The notes under the pieces: generated by a model
What the model saw: only the letters and a program-made list of their open reading frames with translations
Told to the model about the DNA's origin: nothing
Database searches by the model: none
Assembly: GCA_023512835.1 (NCBI GenBank)
Contig: CM042086.1
Coordinates: forward strand, 1,219,799-1,283,798
Origin: Taxillus chinensis
Taxonomy: Eukaryota > Streptophyta > Magnoliopsida > Santalales > Loranthaceae
Direction of reading: 5' to 3'
Length of the DNA stretch: 64,000 nt
Shown: positions 1 through 11,295 of the stretch, piece after piece
Position numbering within the stretch: the first letter of the stretch is position 1
Layout: the number at the start of each line of letters is the position of its first letter
Made by a program: the position numbers and the translations under genes

Positions 1-348
1 ACTCTACGGCTAAGGTCCACCCTTCAAAATACATATGTTTTCATATTTTTGTTCTTAAAAATGATTTTAATAATTGATTTTAGAACCTATTTTAAAAAAC
101 AAGAAAACAAATACAAATCCAAATATGCCCTCTATAATCCAACAATACAAATATAGCGAAATACCAAACAGTCCAGCTCTCATGCTAAATACCCCAGCCT
201 GTGTTTTTATGCTAAAATGTAATTGAATATCTTTGAATGTAGCTGATAGAGGAAAACGTATCATTGAAAATAAAGTTATGTTAAAACTTAAAAATAGAAT
301 TCAAAAAGTTATTCCAAAAAAAAAAAAAACTTAAAACATTATGCACAT

Positions 349-1228
349 CATAGTCATTAAAGACACAAGACACACTCAAAGCATAAAAGCCGTGCCTCGT
401 GCAAAACAAAAGTGCAGCCTTGAGGAAAGCAAGGCATATTTTAAAAAAAAAATTCTAAAATATACTAATATATAAGCAAACCAATTTAAACATAAATAAA
501 TGAATATAAACTATTTTAGAATTTCTTAAGAATCATCCTCCTCTATTTTTTTAGAATTTGCCTCAACTTCCTCATATATTATATTTGGCGTTGCCGTAGA
601 ATACATAGAAAAAAAAGGATAACAAACGAAAAAAAAAAAGAAGACGGCAGCAGAAAGCAAATGACAAAGAAAATAAAAGTAAATCAAATATTTATAAACA
701 ATATATATATCATATGCTAGATGACAAAGAAAAAAAAGACATCAGACCGGGAAAAAAAAACAATTGGCATCGGGTATGCAGAGAAGAAGCGACGAGGGAG
801 AAAAAAATTGCTAGTATCAGTTGCAACAGCAGTTAGCAAGAACGAGACAACCGAGAAGAGACAACAGCACTAAACAGGAAAAAAACGAAAGACGCAGAGA
901 AGATAAACAAGAGAAGCGAGAAAAGCGAGAAGATAAAAGAGAGAAGAAAAATAAGAACGAACAAAGACGACACACCTAGGAGGGTTAGGGTTAACTGTCG
1001 CCAAAGGCTGGAAGGGCATCACAATCGAATTCTTTCCTCCATTCCTTTTTTTTGTTTTGTTATATATTTATAGGTAAAGCTATGTTATCTCCTCCTTTCC
1101 CTCGTGACGCCTTGCGCCCGAAAAAGAAGAGCAAAAAAGCACACTTAAGCTGTGCTTCGCAAAAGATGCCTCGATTGAAAGGAAACAAGGCACAAACCCA
1201 GCGCCTAGGCACACTTTTAACAACTATG
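349..1228. mobile_element. Non-autonomous TIR element, hAT-like (AGGCGCAC-rich family)
   Basis: Ends are CATAGTCATTAAAG (349-362) and the inverse of CATAGTTGTTAAAAG (1214-1228). The flanks 341-348 (atgcacat) and 1229-1236 (gtgcacat) match at 7 of 8 bases, as for the 8-bp target duplication of hAT elements. The ends carry degenerate runs of the type aggcgcac/gtgcct; the middle is A/G-rich and non-coding. The assignment to hAT is from duplication length only. Confidence 0.6.
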
Positions 1229-1236
1229 GTGCACAT

Positions 1237-2275
1237 TAATTTTTAATGTTGCAATTTCTAAATCTTCAAATATTAATACAAAAAAAAAATAACATATACA
1301 AAATGGACACACACAGACAAACAGATTCTATGGCCTCACACACTCCCACCATAAGACATGAAATCATATGTATTTAGAAAATCAAAAAGTAAATGCTACT
1401 TCTCTGCCAAAGGAAAAGAAGTAATTACTGACACTGTAACTCCAATATGTTATAGCTATATCAAGTCAATGTTTAAAATTAACAGAGTAAAAATATATTT
1501 ATTTTTAAAACCTATGAACTAGATGAATTTCTACCCCTCATAACTAATTTTAAATTCATTAGATCCAATGTTTTAAAAACAATCTTATTTTCAAAAATAA
1601 TACCATCCTACCAAACGGGCCCTGAAACTCCGCACTAATTTGCGGCAATGAAAAAACCCTTTCTATATAAGAAAACTTTGCCGAAAATGATTTACAGCTT
1701 ATTGTCTAAAATCTTAAAGATGGCAGACAGAGCCCATAGTCTCGTGAATACCCGTAAGTAAATTATTTCAACAAACATAACCAAAAAAATACAAGATTTA
1801 AAAAAAGTAATATTTGAATGTGTTATATCAGAATCAGGTCAAAGCTCAAAAGTAGCCAATTGAAAATGGATATATTGATTTGCAGGTTTTACAAGCTTCC
1901 CCTTATATAATAGAACAACAGTTTGCCACAAATTGCTTCCACTATTTTCAGCCCAGATATGTCAACATTCAAAGGATGCCTTGCTAAGTCAATCTCTATT
2001 CATTTGTACAGCTTGAAACATCCATTAGCTTTCACAACTAAAAATTATAATGTCACCAATGAAGATTTTGCCTGTAACCCCTCATTGATATTCACACAAG
2101 TTCATGAAGACAATTTGAGAAATACAAATTAATCCATAAATCCATGCACAAATACACAGCCTAAAATATTTCCCGAACCACATAACACAGAAATGGCACT
2201 TTGACACTTTGGCAACAATCTAGGCTGATGTAAATAGTGCATAAAATTAAAGTAAAATTGGATAAATAAACTTAC
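1237..2275. other. AT-rich DNA, probable PAT1 intron or 3' part
   Basis: I see no convincing exon, repeat terminus or RNA gene here. If PAT1 continues leftwards this would be intron 4; small exons could have been missed because PAT1's middle region is poorly conserved. Confidence 0.4.
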
Positions 2276-3748
2276 TTTCTCTTGATCCACTGTCACCAAT
2301 GACCCCAGCAATTTTTTGATTACCAACAACAGTCTTCAACTGCAGCCAGAAAAAACAGGACTTAGCATATACATTCAACATTAACACACTGCTATATATA
2401 GATTATAGAGATTATTCCCAACATCCCACATTGATTGTCCATTTTTCCATTTTAAAATTTTCCAAAGGGAGATGTTCACACCCACCGGATTGATTAATAC
2501 ACCCACTTTTGTGAAATGTTTATACTATTCATTCGTGATTTAAATAAGTAGTCTTTACAAAAAAAGAAATAACAAAAAAAGAATCAATTCACCCACTGTG
2601 TAAAACAGACCTAATTGCGCAACAAAATTAATGTAAAACAGTGATGACGTCATTTGAATTAATTTGGTTCGAAACGAAGTCTTATTTCTCGAACTCTTTT
2701 GTTATTTTCTACCATTCGTATACTCTTTTTTACCATCTTCTACTTCTCGTCCTCCGTCTAGAATTATCATCCTCAATCGTCAAATACAATCAAAATCGAT
2801 CAAATTTTTGATAGAAATTAATCTTTTTATCATAAATTACATGTGAAATTATTCAATTTATATCAATTTGTCCTATCTGTGCAAAATCATGGCGTCGCAA
2901 TGGGGGAGTGACATCGCAGATAGGGTTTTGTGCCAGGTTGAGTTGTAATTTTCATATAATATTAAATTATTATTTACAAATTAATTGTTTAAAGTGAATA
3001 TATTTATAAGTTATGAGGATGTGAACATCCCTTCCCTTTCCCAAAATAATTGTCCAATTTCTACTTTGATTTTTTTATTTAGGATATTTTACCATCATTG
3101 CCCTTCATTCAATTTGATTTATAATTTTTAATGAAAAAACAAATAAGCTAAGAATAATTAGATACCAAATTAGAAGATAAGGAGAAATAACAATTTAAAA
3201 CATTTAATCTAGTCTTAAAGTCACATCAAAGTAGAAATTGAACAATGGTAGTGGGGCGGAAGGAGTATAGAACAATTAATAAAGCACAAATGGAAATACA
3301 TTAACACTTCTAGCTATAGTTGTCAACTCACAATTAGACTCAAAATGTTTATAAAATTTTTGTGACTTATCATGACTTGACTTGACTCAACTCAGCCGAA
3401 GAAATTAATGAAAAATAAATATGTAAATATACTTTATGCAAAACAACCAATGAAGAATAAATGGAAATACATTGATGGCACTGTGTGTAGTTGTAACTCG
3501 GGGCTCAACACTAACTCATTTTTCTATTTTGTGATTCATGACTCAACTTGTAAGGTAAAAGAGTTTTTGATACATAGGATAATGAAAATTAAATATGTAA
3601 TTAGTAAATATAAGATTCAATTGCATAAATAGGCTTGTATTTCTTAAAATGTAATATTCAAAAGTATACCTCATTGTTGATAAATTTCATTTTATCATAT
3701 CTCAAACATGCTTATTCATAAATATAAAGAACAAAAACCTAAAAAATC

Positions 3749-3786
<38 letters not shown>

Positions 3787-6700
3787 CTTCTCTCATGTAT
3801 ACACCCAAGGGCAGTTGTATAAACTCATGTATCATTGAGGGAGTGTTCTCTCTCCCAACCTTCTCTTATGTATACACTCATGACTATCTCTACAACTACT
3901 TCTAAAATCAAATTCCAGTGATGCAATTTGAAGAAATGCTCTGAGGAAAAAAATCAAAGAAATGAATTTCCTTCTTCTTTTTCACTTTTTTTCCTTCTAA
4001 TTTTATTGACTCTTCGACAAGGGCAAGTTAGACAGAGGGCCATCCTCAACACGAGACTAAACTGACATGATTTTAAAGACTATGCTTCTAGATATTGTAA
4101 ATGTTGAAAATTTTACGGATTTAATTAGTTAACAAGTTAAAATGGACAAGACTAAACTGACATAATTGGATAACCTAGAGCTCAGGAGGATATTATACTT
4201 ATGGGGAAGAATGCTCCCCCTATTATAGAAGGGAGGCCTCTGCCTCCAACAGTTTGTGATCTTGTTTATCCTAAATTTATCATACATTTATTTTAACATT
4301 CAAATCTTAACTATACTGATCTTGTTGTTCCTTCTCAACACTCTATTTGATATAACAAAAAAGGCATAGCAGTTGTCCTATGAGCTGTGGCATATTACAA
4401 TCACACAAAACTCTTATTGTATTTCTCCACTTAAGCCATCCATCTTTGATCATATGATAGATACTACCATCAATCTCTCTGTATTTATGAATTATTAACC
4501 CTAAAAACTTAAAACATTTTGTAGTAGGTATCTATTGACCATCATTATTTCTATTTTTTCTAAACTTACTTCATATATTCTTTCTCCAATCTATTTAATC
4601 GAAATCCTTGAATTTTCAGAGTTTGCCTACACAATTGTATTTTCTGATAGCCCCTACTTTGATTTCATCGAAAAAAATACCATCAACCAACGACATACAA
4701 CATAGTATATCCTTACAAATATTTTTGATTATTTCGTCCGTTACGTAACGAGGAAATAACTCAAGGCAAATCTTTGATGCATCCCTATTGTAACTAAAAA
4801 CTTATTTACTAATTCATCACAAGTTTTAACATTTGTTATAGCTCCCTCATACATTACTTTTATTATACGGACATATTTAAGAAGAGCTCCAAAGGACATC
4901 TCTAAATACTATCATTGACTTTCTCTAAATTTATGAAAACCATGTGTAAATCCTTTTTTGTCACTCTCAACATCTATATAATTTTTCTCATTAAATTGAT
5001 CGCTTCATTGGGAAATCTTTCAGGCATGAAACCTAATGATTTTTCAAATCTTAACATGCTCTCTTAAATGATGCTCAATAACTATTTTTCATCATAGTTA
5101 TTTAAGTCGCAAGGCGCACCTAAAACGCAAAAAAGGTGTGCCAGTGTAGTCAAAAGCGCTTGCCCCAACGCTTAAGCGCACGAAGCACAGTGCTAGGGGG
5201 TTTGTCGCATGAGAGGGGGCAAGGCACAACGCCTTTAGTGAAGTGCATGCCTTGCCGTGATTCGTGAGCCTTTTGTCAACACGAGAAGCACACACCTCGC
5301 TCGCGTCTATGATATTTAAAAAAAAAAAATACAATCACATGACGCTAGAAGATCCCATGATGCCAAACGAGACAATAAATGTCTACATCGATCTTTGCTC
5401 AACATCAATGATAACCTCTACAACTATGACAATCACCTCAACCTCGACAACGAAAGACCTCTGCAACAACAACAATGATAAAGACCTCTGCGACGACAAC
5501 CTCGACCTCGAGCTCAATAAATGACCTCGATGACAATGACGAAAGGCCTCTACGACGACGACCTCTTCCTCCATTGACAGACCTTGCTCTCGTTTCTTAC
5601 CTTTTCCTCAATGCAGCTGCCTAGTGCTCACGCTCAACAAATATTAAACTTAGTCCGTATGATATAGTTATATTAAATAATAAAATTATCTCAACAAGTT
5701 TTTTTTTCCTCAACAACCTAGTATACATGGATGGTATTAAATAATATATATTTCTTGCGCTTTGCTTCACTGAAGCGAGCGATTTTTTGCGTTTTGCACT
5801 TAAAGCGACAATGTACCATATGTGCTTTATGTGCACTTAGCACTTTTCACTACCTTGGTGTGAGCATGAGGAAAGCGAGACACACATATATGATAATAAT
5901 ATAAAGTAGAAATATTATCTCATATATATATGATATATTATATCAACCACAAAAAAGACTATATTTTACATTTTAATTTTTTAGATAATATTATAGATGA
6001 TAATATATATTATTTAATACATATATTACACCACAACAAGAAATAAAAAATCACTCTCATACATATGTTTTTTTATAAATAAACTCTCATACATATATTA
6101 AATAAGCACAAAACACCCATCAAAAGGCAGACCGCACAAAAAAGAGAGCCTAAAAAAACACTGTGAAGGAAAGAGAAAAGAGAAAAAAGAGTCGTATATC
6201 CAACAAAAAAACGAATAAACCAAAACAATATTGGGTCTCGTACTCATACAATTTGAAGAAGAAAAAGCAACAGATGTTGTCTTTGAGAAAGGAGAGAGGA
6301 AAAAGGAAAAGTGTTAGAGCAATGATGCCGACTAGGGATGTTAAACGAGTCACTAGCTCGCGGGCCAAGCGGTCTAGATCGCATTTTTTCACGGGCCCGG
6401 CCTGTAAATTTTGGCCCATTAATATACAGGTCAAAATGGGATTTGGCTAATGGGTCGAGCCTGCAGGTTCACGGGTCGGGCTGCGGGCCAGTGTTATTAT
6501 TTTTGTTTTTTTTTTGCATTTTTTTAGTTTATTTTATTAAAATTTTACATATAATATTAATAATTTATAAGTTTGCCTATCTTTATAGTTATTTATAGGT
6601 CGTATTTGACCCATAGGAACTATCATTATTATTTTGTTTGGAAACAAATAAAATAATAAGGACCATTTAGGTCCAGCCCGCTCGTTTAACACCGCTACTG

Positions 6701-9700
6701 CCGACAAAGGAGAAGAGAAAAGAAGATCAGAGAAGAGAGATAAAAAAATAAAAATAAAACATGTCGTGTTGTCACTAAAGTCATCGCCGGAGTCGTCACA
6801 AGAGGCATCGCTAGAGACTTCACTGGAGGACTAGAGCAAAGCGACAACTCTTTTCTTTCCATTTTTTCTTTTCGTTTCGTTTATATTCATGGTAGACACT
6901 TCGCTTCCTCAAGGCGCACCTTCTCTGTGCCTTGAGTCTAGGAACAAAGCGCGAAAAGGCACACTTTATTTGCATGTCGCCAAACTCGCTTTGCTCAGTT
7001 GCTTGAGACGAAACATAACTCAAAGGTTGCGCTCACCTGTGCCTCAGGATTAGGCATGCCTTCAATAACTATGTTTGCCACAACCATGGTTCGAAGTCAC
7101 AGTCACGGTCGCAGTCATTATCGCGTCGCGGTCGCGGACGATTCGTTATATCTCAAGCAAGATATAACTTTAAACACGAAATAATATTTCATTTAAAAAA
7201 TAAAAATCATAGAAAAATAAGAAAAAAATCAAATCATCACATTATAATCAATAAATAAGCAAAACAATTTATTTGAATTGTATTCTATATGACTTCAAAT
7301 TTTAAAAAAGACATCGAAGCACTATCATAATATTAAAATAAATATATAACTATATTTTATATGATTTATAATTTATTAAAATAAAATTTGAATGGTCACA
7401 AAAAATCTATAATTATTGATCAAATTAATTTTATGTGTATAATAGTTTTATCAAATTAGTATAATATTTTTTAAAAAAAATAATTTTAGAAAAAATAGAG
7501 AATAAAAATCAAATATAATATTTATTTTGTAGTAACTTTAAAAAAACACATCCAAGAGACCATTAGAATAAAAAGAAATCATTTTAAATAAATACACATT
7601 TAAATTTTTAAAACACACACAACAAGAAAATTTTAAATAAATAAAGCATATTAATAAATGTAAAAGAAGTGTCGGCAAAGACAAACGTAGAAGACACACA
7701 GACCTCGTTGGCAACGCACGAGCTGGAGCGTGAGCACAGCGCACCGCAGAGGGAAGAAACAGGAAGAAGAAAAGGAATCCGACAAGGCAGATGCAGCGAC
7801 GCCAACAATCGGAAGCGGAAAGCGACGTAGCGACAATCGGCAGCGACGCAGCATGGAGTATGAGAGGAAACTTTCGACTGAGAACAATACGAAGAAAAAA
7901 AAAAGAAGCGAAGGAAGAAGAGGAGACTGCATGATGACGTACCTCAACATCCCGAGAATTTTGGATGAGATCTTGTCCAGAAAGAAACGCGTCATCGATT
8001 TCTCAGCTGACTCGCTATATCTCAAGCAAGATTTCAATCGAGATCAACAGGATGTAGCAAAAACGCGAGACGTCTATTCCGGCCCTGGATCTCATACCAG
8101 AAGGCTCTGATACCTTGATGACTCGTCCGAGATATCTCGGACTTGTCCGATACTGCGAACCATGACCAGAACCTCATAATTTAATTTATCTATTTTATTC
8201 TTCTGTAATTTGAACAATCTTTTATATCACCTTTGTTTTTAAATAGACGCAAGGGTATCATCAAGTATCTTATTACTCCATCAAATCTTGTTAAATAATT
8301 TTGTCAATCACTTAACCTCGAAGTCACCAAGATATTTCTAAACCTCGATAAGAATCTCATCCAAGCTTACTATCTTTTTAGTCTTCATATGATGCAAAAT
8401 CTCTTTTAAATTCACATGACCTTATCCTATTAAGGAAATCACGATTTAATTCTCCTAGGAATATATTCACATCACCATCTTGAATAGAGTAATCATTAAA
8501 GAGCTTGTCAAAATATTCTTTCCAACTTCTTTTAATATCGGTATCCTTCGCTAAGACCTAATGATCGTGGCCCCTAATACACTTTATAGTACCCAAATGT
8601 TTAATATTCTTCTCTTCTCCTTCATTCGAGCAATTATATAGATACCTTTTTCTCTCTCTTTGGAATCCAGTCGCTTATACAAATCCTTGTTTTGCACAAG
8701 TGTATAACAGTGTATCTTTTCTCTCTCTAGACGCAAAGATAAAGGCCCCCCAAAGTGCATACGAAAGATTGATAGGATTTTGCTCACATAATCTAATATG
8801 ATAAAAGAAATTGGGTTAAAAAAAAAGTTCACTGCAAATAAAGCATTCTTGGTAAAATGGTTGTTGCACCTCCTCTTTCTGAAAAGTGAGTGAGTGAGTG
8901 ATTTTGGGATGATAAAATGGGAAGCTAAAAAGACTGCAAACTTGCTTGTATAAATAGCTCCTGCAAGCTGAGTATATTTACCTTTGAGAAAGTACTAGGC
9001 AGATCATCAATATCGTACAAAGATTCTAAACCTTCACCCTGACATTGCCAAAAATAAAATAAATAGTAAGTTGTGCATAGGAAGAGAATATCACTATAAC
9101 TGTCTGTTATGGCCCGAAAAGGGGAAATATCTGCCCCATCACTAAAGTGGGCAGCAACAGGCCCAAAAGGACAATATCCATTTGGAATGCAACCATTATG
9201 CTACATAACATCCAATATTTAAAACCAAGTTTATGCCTATTCCATCCGCTATCAGTTATTCTGAAAATAAAGGAGCAATTAGAATGTACATCCAATATTA
9301 CCGTGACATACAACTGCAAAACATTTATGCTATGGTGCTAAGGGTTATGACACTACCAACAATTGTGTAACATTATCTACACCTCAAACAAGTAAACACG
9401 TGCCAGCATTTCATGAAACATACATCAAGTAATAAGAAGTAAAATTGAAGTACTGGAGAGATTCTGAGCATGGAACACCATGTATAGGAATGTTATGACT
9501 GTTTCACTATTCATTACATCAAAAGTCAGATCTTTTTTGGATTTAGATGATGAAAAGCTTGTCTGAACTCTAAAGCAGAAACAACAGTGAAAATCTCATG
9601 TATGGAGATTATGTCCAGGCTTAAGGAACACAAGCCAAAAAAAAAAGAGAAAGAATATTTAAAGGGTACTATTTGAAAAGAAAAGCATTTTTTAAACACA

Positions 9701-10963
9701 ATAAGAAAGGTCTTTCCAGTGTTCTAATGTACATAAAAGCTGAAGGAAAAGTGCATATTGTGCATTTCAAATTACATTTTTATGCTATTTTAACATAAAT
9801 CACATGTGGAAAATAGATGCTAATTTTCCAAAAATCAAACTAGTCTCTAGCAAATCAAAAATTAGCACATGCAGGAGTAGCTTCAATCGTTACATTTCAG
9901 AGCCGCATCTACAGCACCCCAAACCATCTAAACATGCTTGGGTAACTCACTGTTGCAACATATCTGGGGTCCGAAGAACGAATGCAAAAAGATTAAAGAT
10001 AACATCTTGAGAGGGATGGAGCAAAGTTAACCTCGTCTTTATTCAATATAAAATTCTCTTCATCAAATGTCAATGCATCAAAACCATCCTCTTCCTCTCC
10101 TAATCCCCCCAACTCAATCTCCTCGACAACATCTTTACCAAAAAATGCATACTGTGATGCATCAAAAACTGCATCACCTGCATAGCCAAAAAAAAAACCA
10201 CAAACAAGGCCAAATCATCAGTCCACCATTTTGTTAACAAACTGAACAGATTGTCCTGAAAACATTTTAGGAACCACTCGTACAGATAAAAGCAAATTTG
10301 AGTAAAGAAATAGTATGGGCACCAGAGCTTGTTAGGTCAAAACTAAATAAATCTCTTATTTCAACAAAATTTGGATACTTCTATAAGCACGGTTCAGAGC
10401 CTTTGCCTATAATAAAAGCATAGTTTTAAAAGTCCCTACAACATCTAGTTTACAGTACGACTATATGCAAGCCAGGTATCGTTAAAGCACCCATCAATGA
10501 TCTGTAATGAATCTTAAAATCAAAGTGACATATACTCAAAGGGAAAAAAAACGTCATAAATACGTTAAACAGCAAAAGATTTCAAAAGGGTCAGGGAAAA
10601 AAACTAATATGATTTGAACTGATCTGAATTTACAGAATTAGGCGGCCGACAAGTCAAAATACGACCCAAAAAAAAACTAGGGCGCAAGTTACTAGTTTAC
10701 TAGCCAACGAGATTATGTTTATATCAGCCGTCTGATTTTTCATTTGAATGCAAACGAAGCAATACCCACAAAAGGAATTCCGAGATAAATCCCAAAGTAC
10801 TTCATATAATTCAAATCAAACTAAAAAATTAAACCGAAAAAAAAAAGGAGCCCGAAAAGCAGCACCGAAGCCAACCTGTGGAACTCTCCTCGAATTGCTT
10901 CGAATCACGAGGGTCGAGAGGTGGAGTCCCTTGCATGCCAACCCCACAATCGAGCCAATCCAT
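2276..10963 (-). CDS. PAT1: PAT1 homologue (mRNA decapping activator), 5' part, four exons seen
   Basis: Exons on the minus strand, in order: 10963-10876, 10177-10032, 9038-8982, 2339-2276. All junctions are GT/AG and the phases chain exactly (1, 0, 0, 1). The conceptual protein starts MDWLDCGVGMQG, then has the plant PAT1 hallmark FDASQYAFFG followed by KDVVEEIELGGL, an acidic stretch, YDIDDLPSTFSK, and LKTVVGNQKIAGVIGDSGS. PAT1 proteins bridge Dcp1/Dcp2, Lsm1-7 and Dhh1 in P-bodies and promote decapping of deadenylated mRNA. This covers only the N-terminal ~116 residues; the long middle and C-terminal alpha-helical domain are not seen, so the gene must continue beyond position 1 or in exons I could not recognise in 1-2275. 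Intron 3 is about 6.6 kb and full of transposons. The start at 10963 is the first ATG of the exon whose phase fits. The identity rests on family recall of the N-terminal motifs; the fourth exon is the least certain. Confidence 0.82.
2464..3040. mobile_element. MITE with GGGATGTTCACA inverted ends
   Basis: The left end aaagggagatgttcacaccc (2464-2483) is inverted at 3017-3039, with a 3-base gap in the alignment (aaaggg..gatgttcaca). The 577-bp element lies in PAT1 intron region, just beyond exon 4, and has no coding capacity. Target duplication not clear. Confidence 0.5.
3049..3246. mobile_element. 198-bp MITE with 22-bp TIRs
   Basis: The first 22 bases (3049-3070) are the inverse complement of the last 22 (3225-3246) except for one mismatch. 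The body is A/T-rich and non-coding. The element begins immediately after the 2464-3040 MITE. Confidence 0.65.
3247..4189. other. AT-rich intron DNA with an (AAT)n microsatellite
   Basis: Contains an (TAA/AAT)n run at about 3749-3784 and weak internal duplications around 3285-3500. No coding signal was recognised. Confidence 0.5.
4190..5084 (-). pseudogene. RTE-type LINE reverse transcriptase, 3' part (broken)
   Basis: Minus-strand translation, switching frames, gives segments resembling plant RTE LINEs: SLGFMPERFPNEAINLMRK, KKDLHMVFINLEK, IKVMYEGAITNVKT, VTIGMHQRFALS, then FKFLGLIIHKYREIDG and IKDGWLKWRNTIRVLCD. These correspond to RT palm blocks (GFMPGRS.., HMVFIDLEKAYD.., IGLHQGSALSPYLF..) and the post-RT segment. 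Many frameshifts and stops, and the YADD block is not visible, so it is inactive. The 5' half continues at 8165-8722; the two halves abut in protein order (..TMRFW then VIEHHLRE..), so the 3.1 kb between them is a later insertion. Lies in PAT1 intron 3. Confidence 0.72.
5093..7073. mobile_element. TIR element interrupting the LINE
   Basis: Ends CATAGTTATTTAAG (5093-5106) and the inverse of CATAGTTATTGAAG (7060-7073) match at 13 of 14. Subterminal regions (about 5100-5290 and 6890-7060) are runs of aaggcgcacc/gtgcctt type, the same family as 349-1228. Flanking octamers (tttttcat / tttgccac) match at 5 of 8. It contains no transposase; ORFs inside are low-complexity. A hAT MITE (6333-6697) is nested in it. 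Confidence 0.55.
6333..6697. mobile_element. hAT MITE, 365 bp
   Basis: Starts tagggatgttaaacgag and ends with the inverse, ctcgtttaacaccgcta (15 of 17 match). Flanked by atgccgac (6325-6332) and ctgccgac (6698-6705), a 7/8 match to an 8-bp duplication. Subterminal gggcc/cccgg-rich stretches are typical of plant hAT MITEs. Non-coding. Confidence 0.8.
7085..8164. mobile_element. TIR element, CATGGTTCG ends
   Basis: Starts catggttcgaag and ends with the inverse of catggttcgcag. Flanking octamers gccacaac (7077-7084) and accagaac (8165-8172) match 6 of 8. Next to both ends are related gc-rich strings (ggtcgcggtcgcgg; ctcggacttgtccg) and the shared string atatctcaagcaagat occurs near 7147 and 8020. 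An ORF at 7730-8110 is charged and low-complexity and I do not regard it as a gene. Confidence 0.55.
8165..8722 (-). pseudogene. RTE-type LINE, linker between endonuclease and RT (broken)
   Basis: Minus-strand segments include DLYKRLDSKEREKGIYIIA, KDTDIKRSWKEYFDKLFN (frame-corrected by eye), and GDIKDCSNYRRIK just before 8165. These match the stretch that precedes the RT fingers in plant RTE LINEs. Numerous stops and shifts. The sequence stops at the junction with the 7085-8164 element and resumes at 5084. Upstream endonuclease is absent, consistent with 5' truncation near 8722, a common LINE feature. Confidence 0.68.
9039..10031 (-). other. PAT1: PAT1 intron 2
   Basis: Bounded by GT at 10031/10030 and AG at 9040/9039 on the minus strand. 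AT-rich; no transposon terminus or embedded gene recognised. Confidence 0.6.
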
Positions 10964-11295
10964 GCTTAATCCCGCACTAATTCCAAAATATAATCACAGC
11001 TAAAACCCAGACCAAAGACTCAATTCGAACCCTAACGCTACCCAAAAAGAGAAAGACAGAGGGGGAGAAGAGTATCGAAGATCTGGAGACGTGAGAAAAT
11101 CTATGGCAGCGAGCTTGTGGGATACACCAGCGATTTGTGGGGGGCGTTGGGTTGGGGTAAGAAGAACCCTAGGGGGGACGACGACGACGACGCAATCCAT
11201 TGGCTTTATCGCAGTCTCTGACTGGGGGGGGGGGGGGGGGGGGGGCAATGTCGAGAGGAGCGAGAGAGAACGAGAGAGAGCGGGGAGCGCGCAAT
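10964..11295 (-). promoter_or_regulatory. PAT1 5' flank / 5' UTR with a 22-base G run
   Basis: This GC-richer stretch precedes the PAT1 start codon. It contains an uninterrupted G22 on the plus strand (11224-11245), C22 in the sense of the gene, followed by gag/cga-rich sequence. Whether the run is transcribed cannot be told; no TATA box was identified. Confidence 0.4.

Noticed and set aside
7730..8110. 126-aa Lys/Arg/Ser-rich ORF
   Set aside because: Low-complexity, inside a TIR element, no family match and no codon signal.
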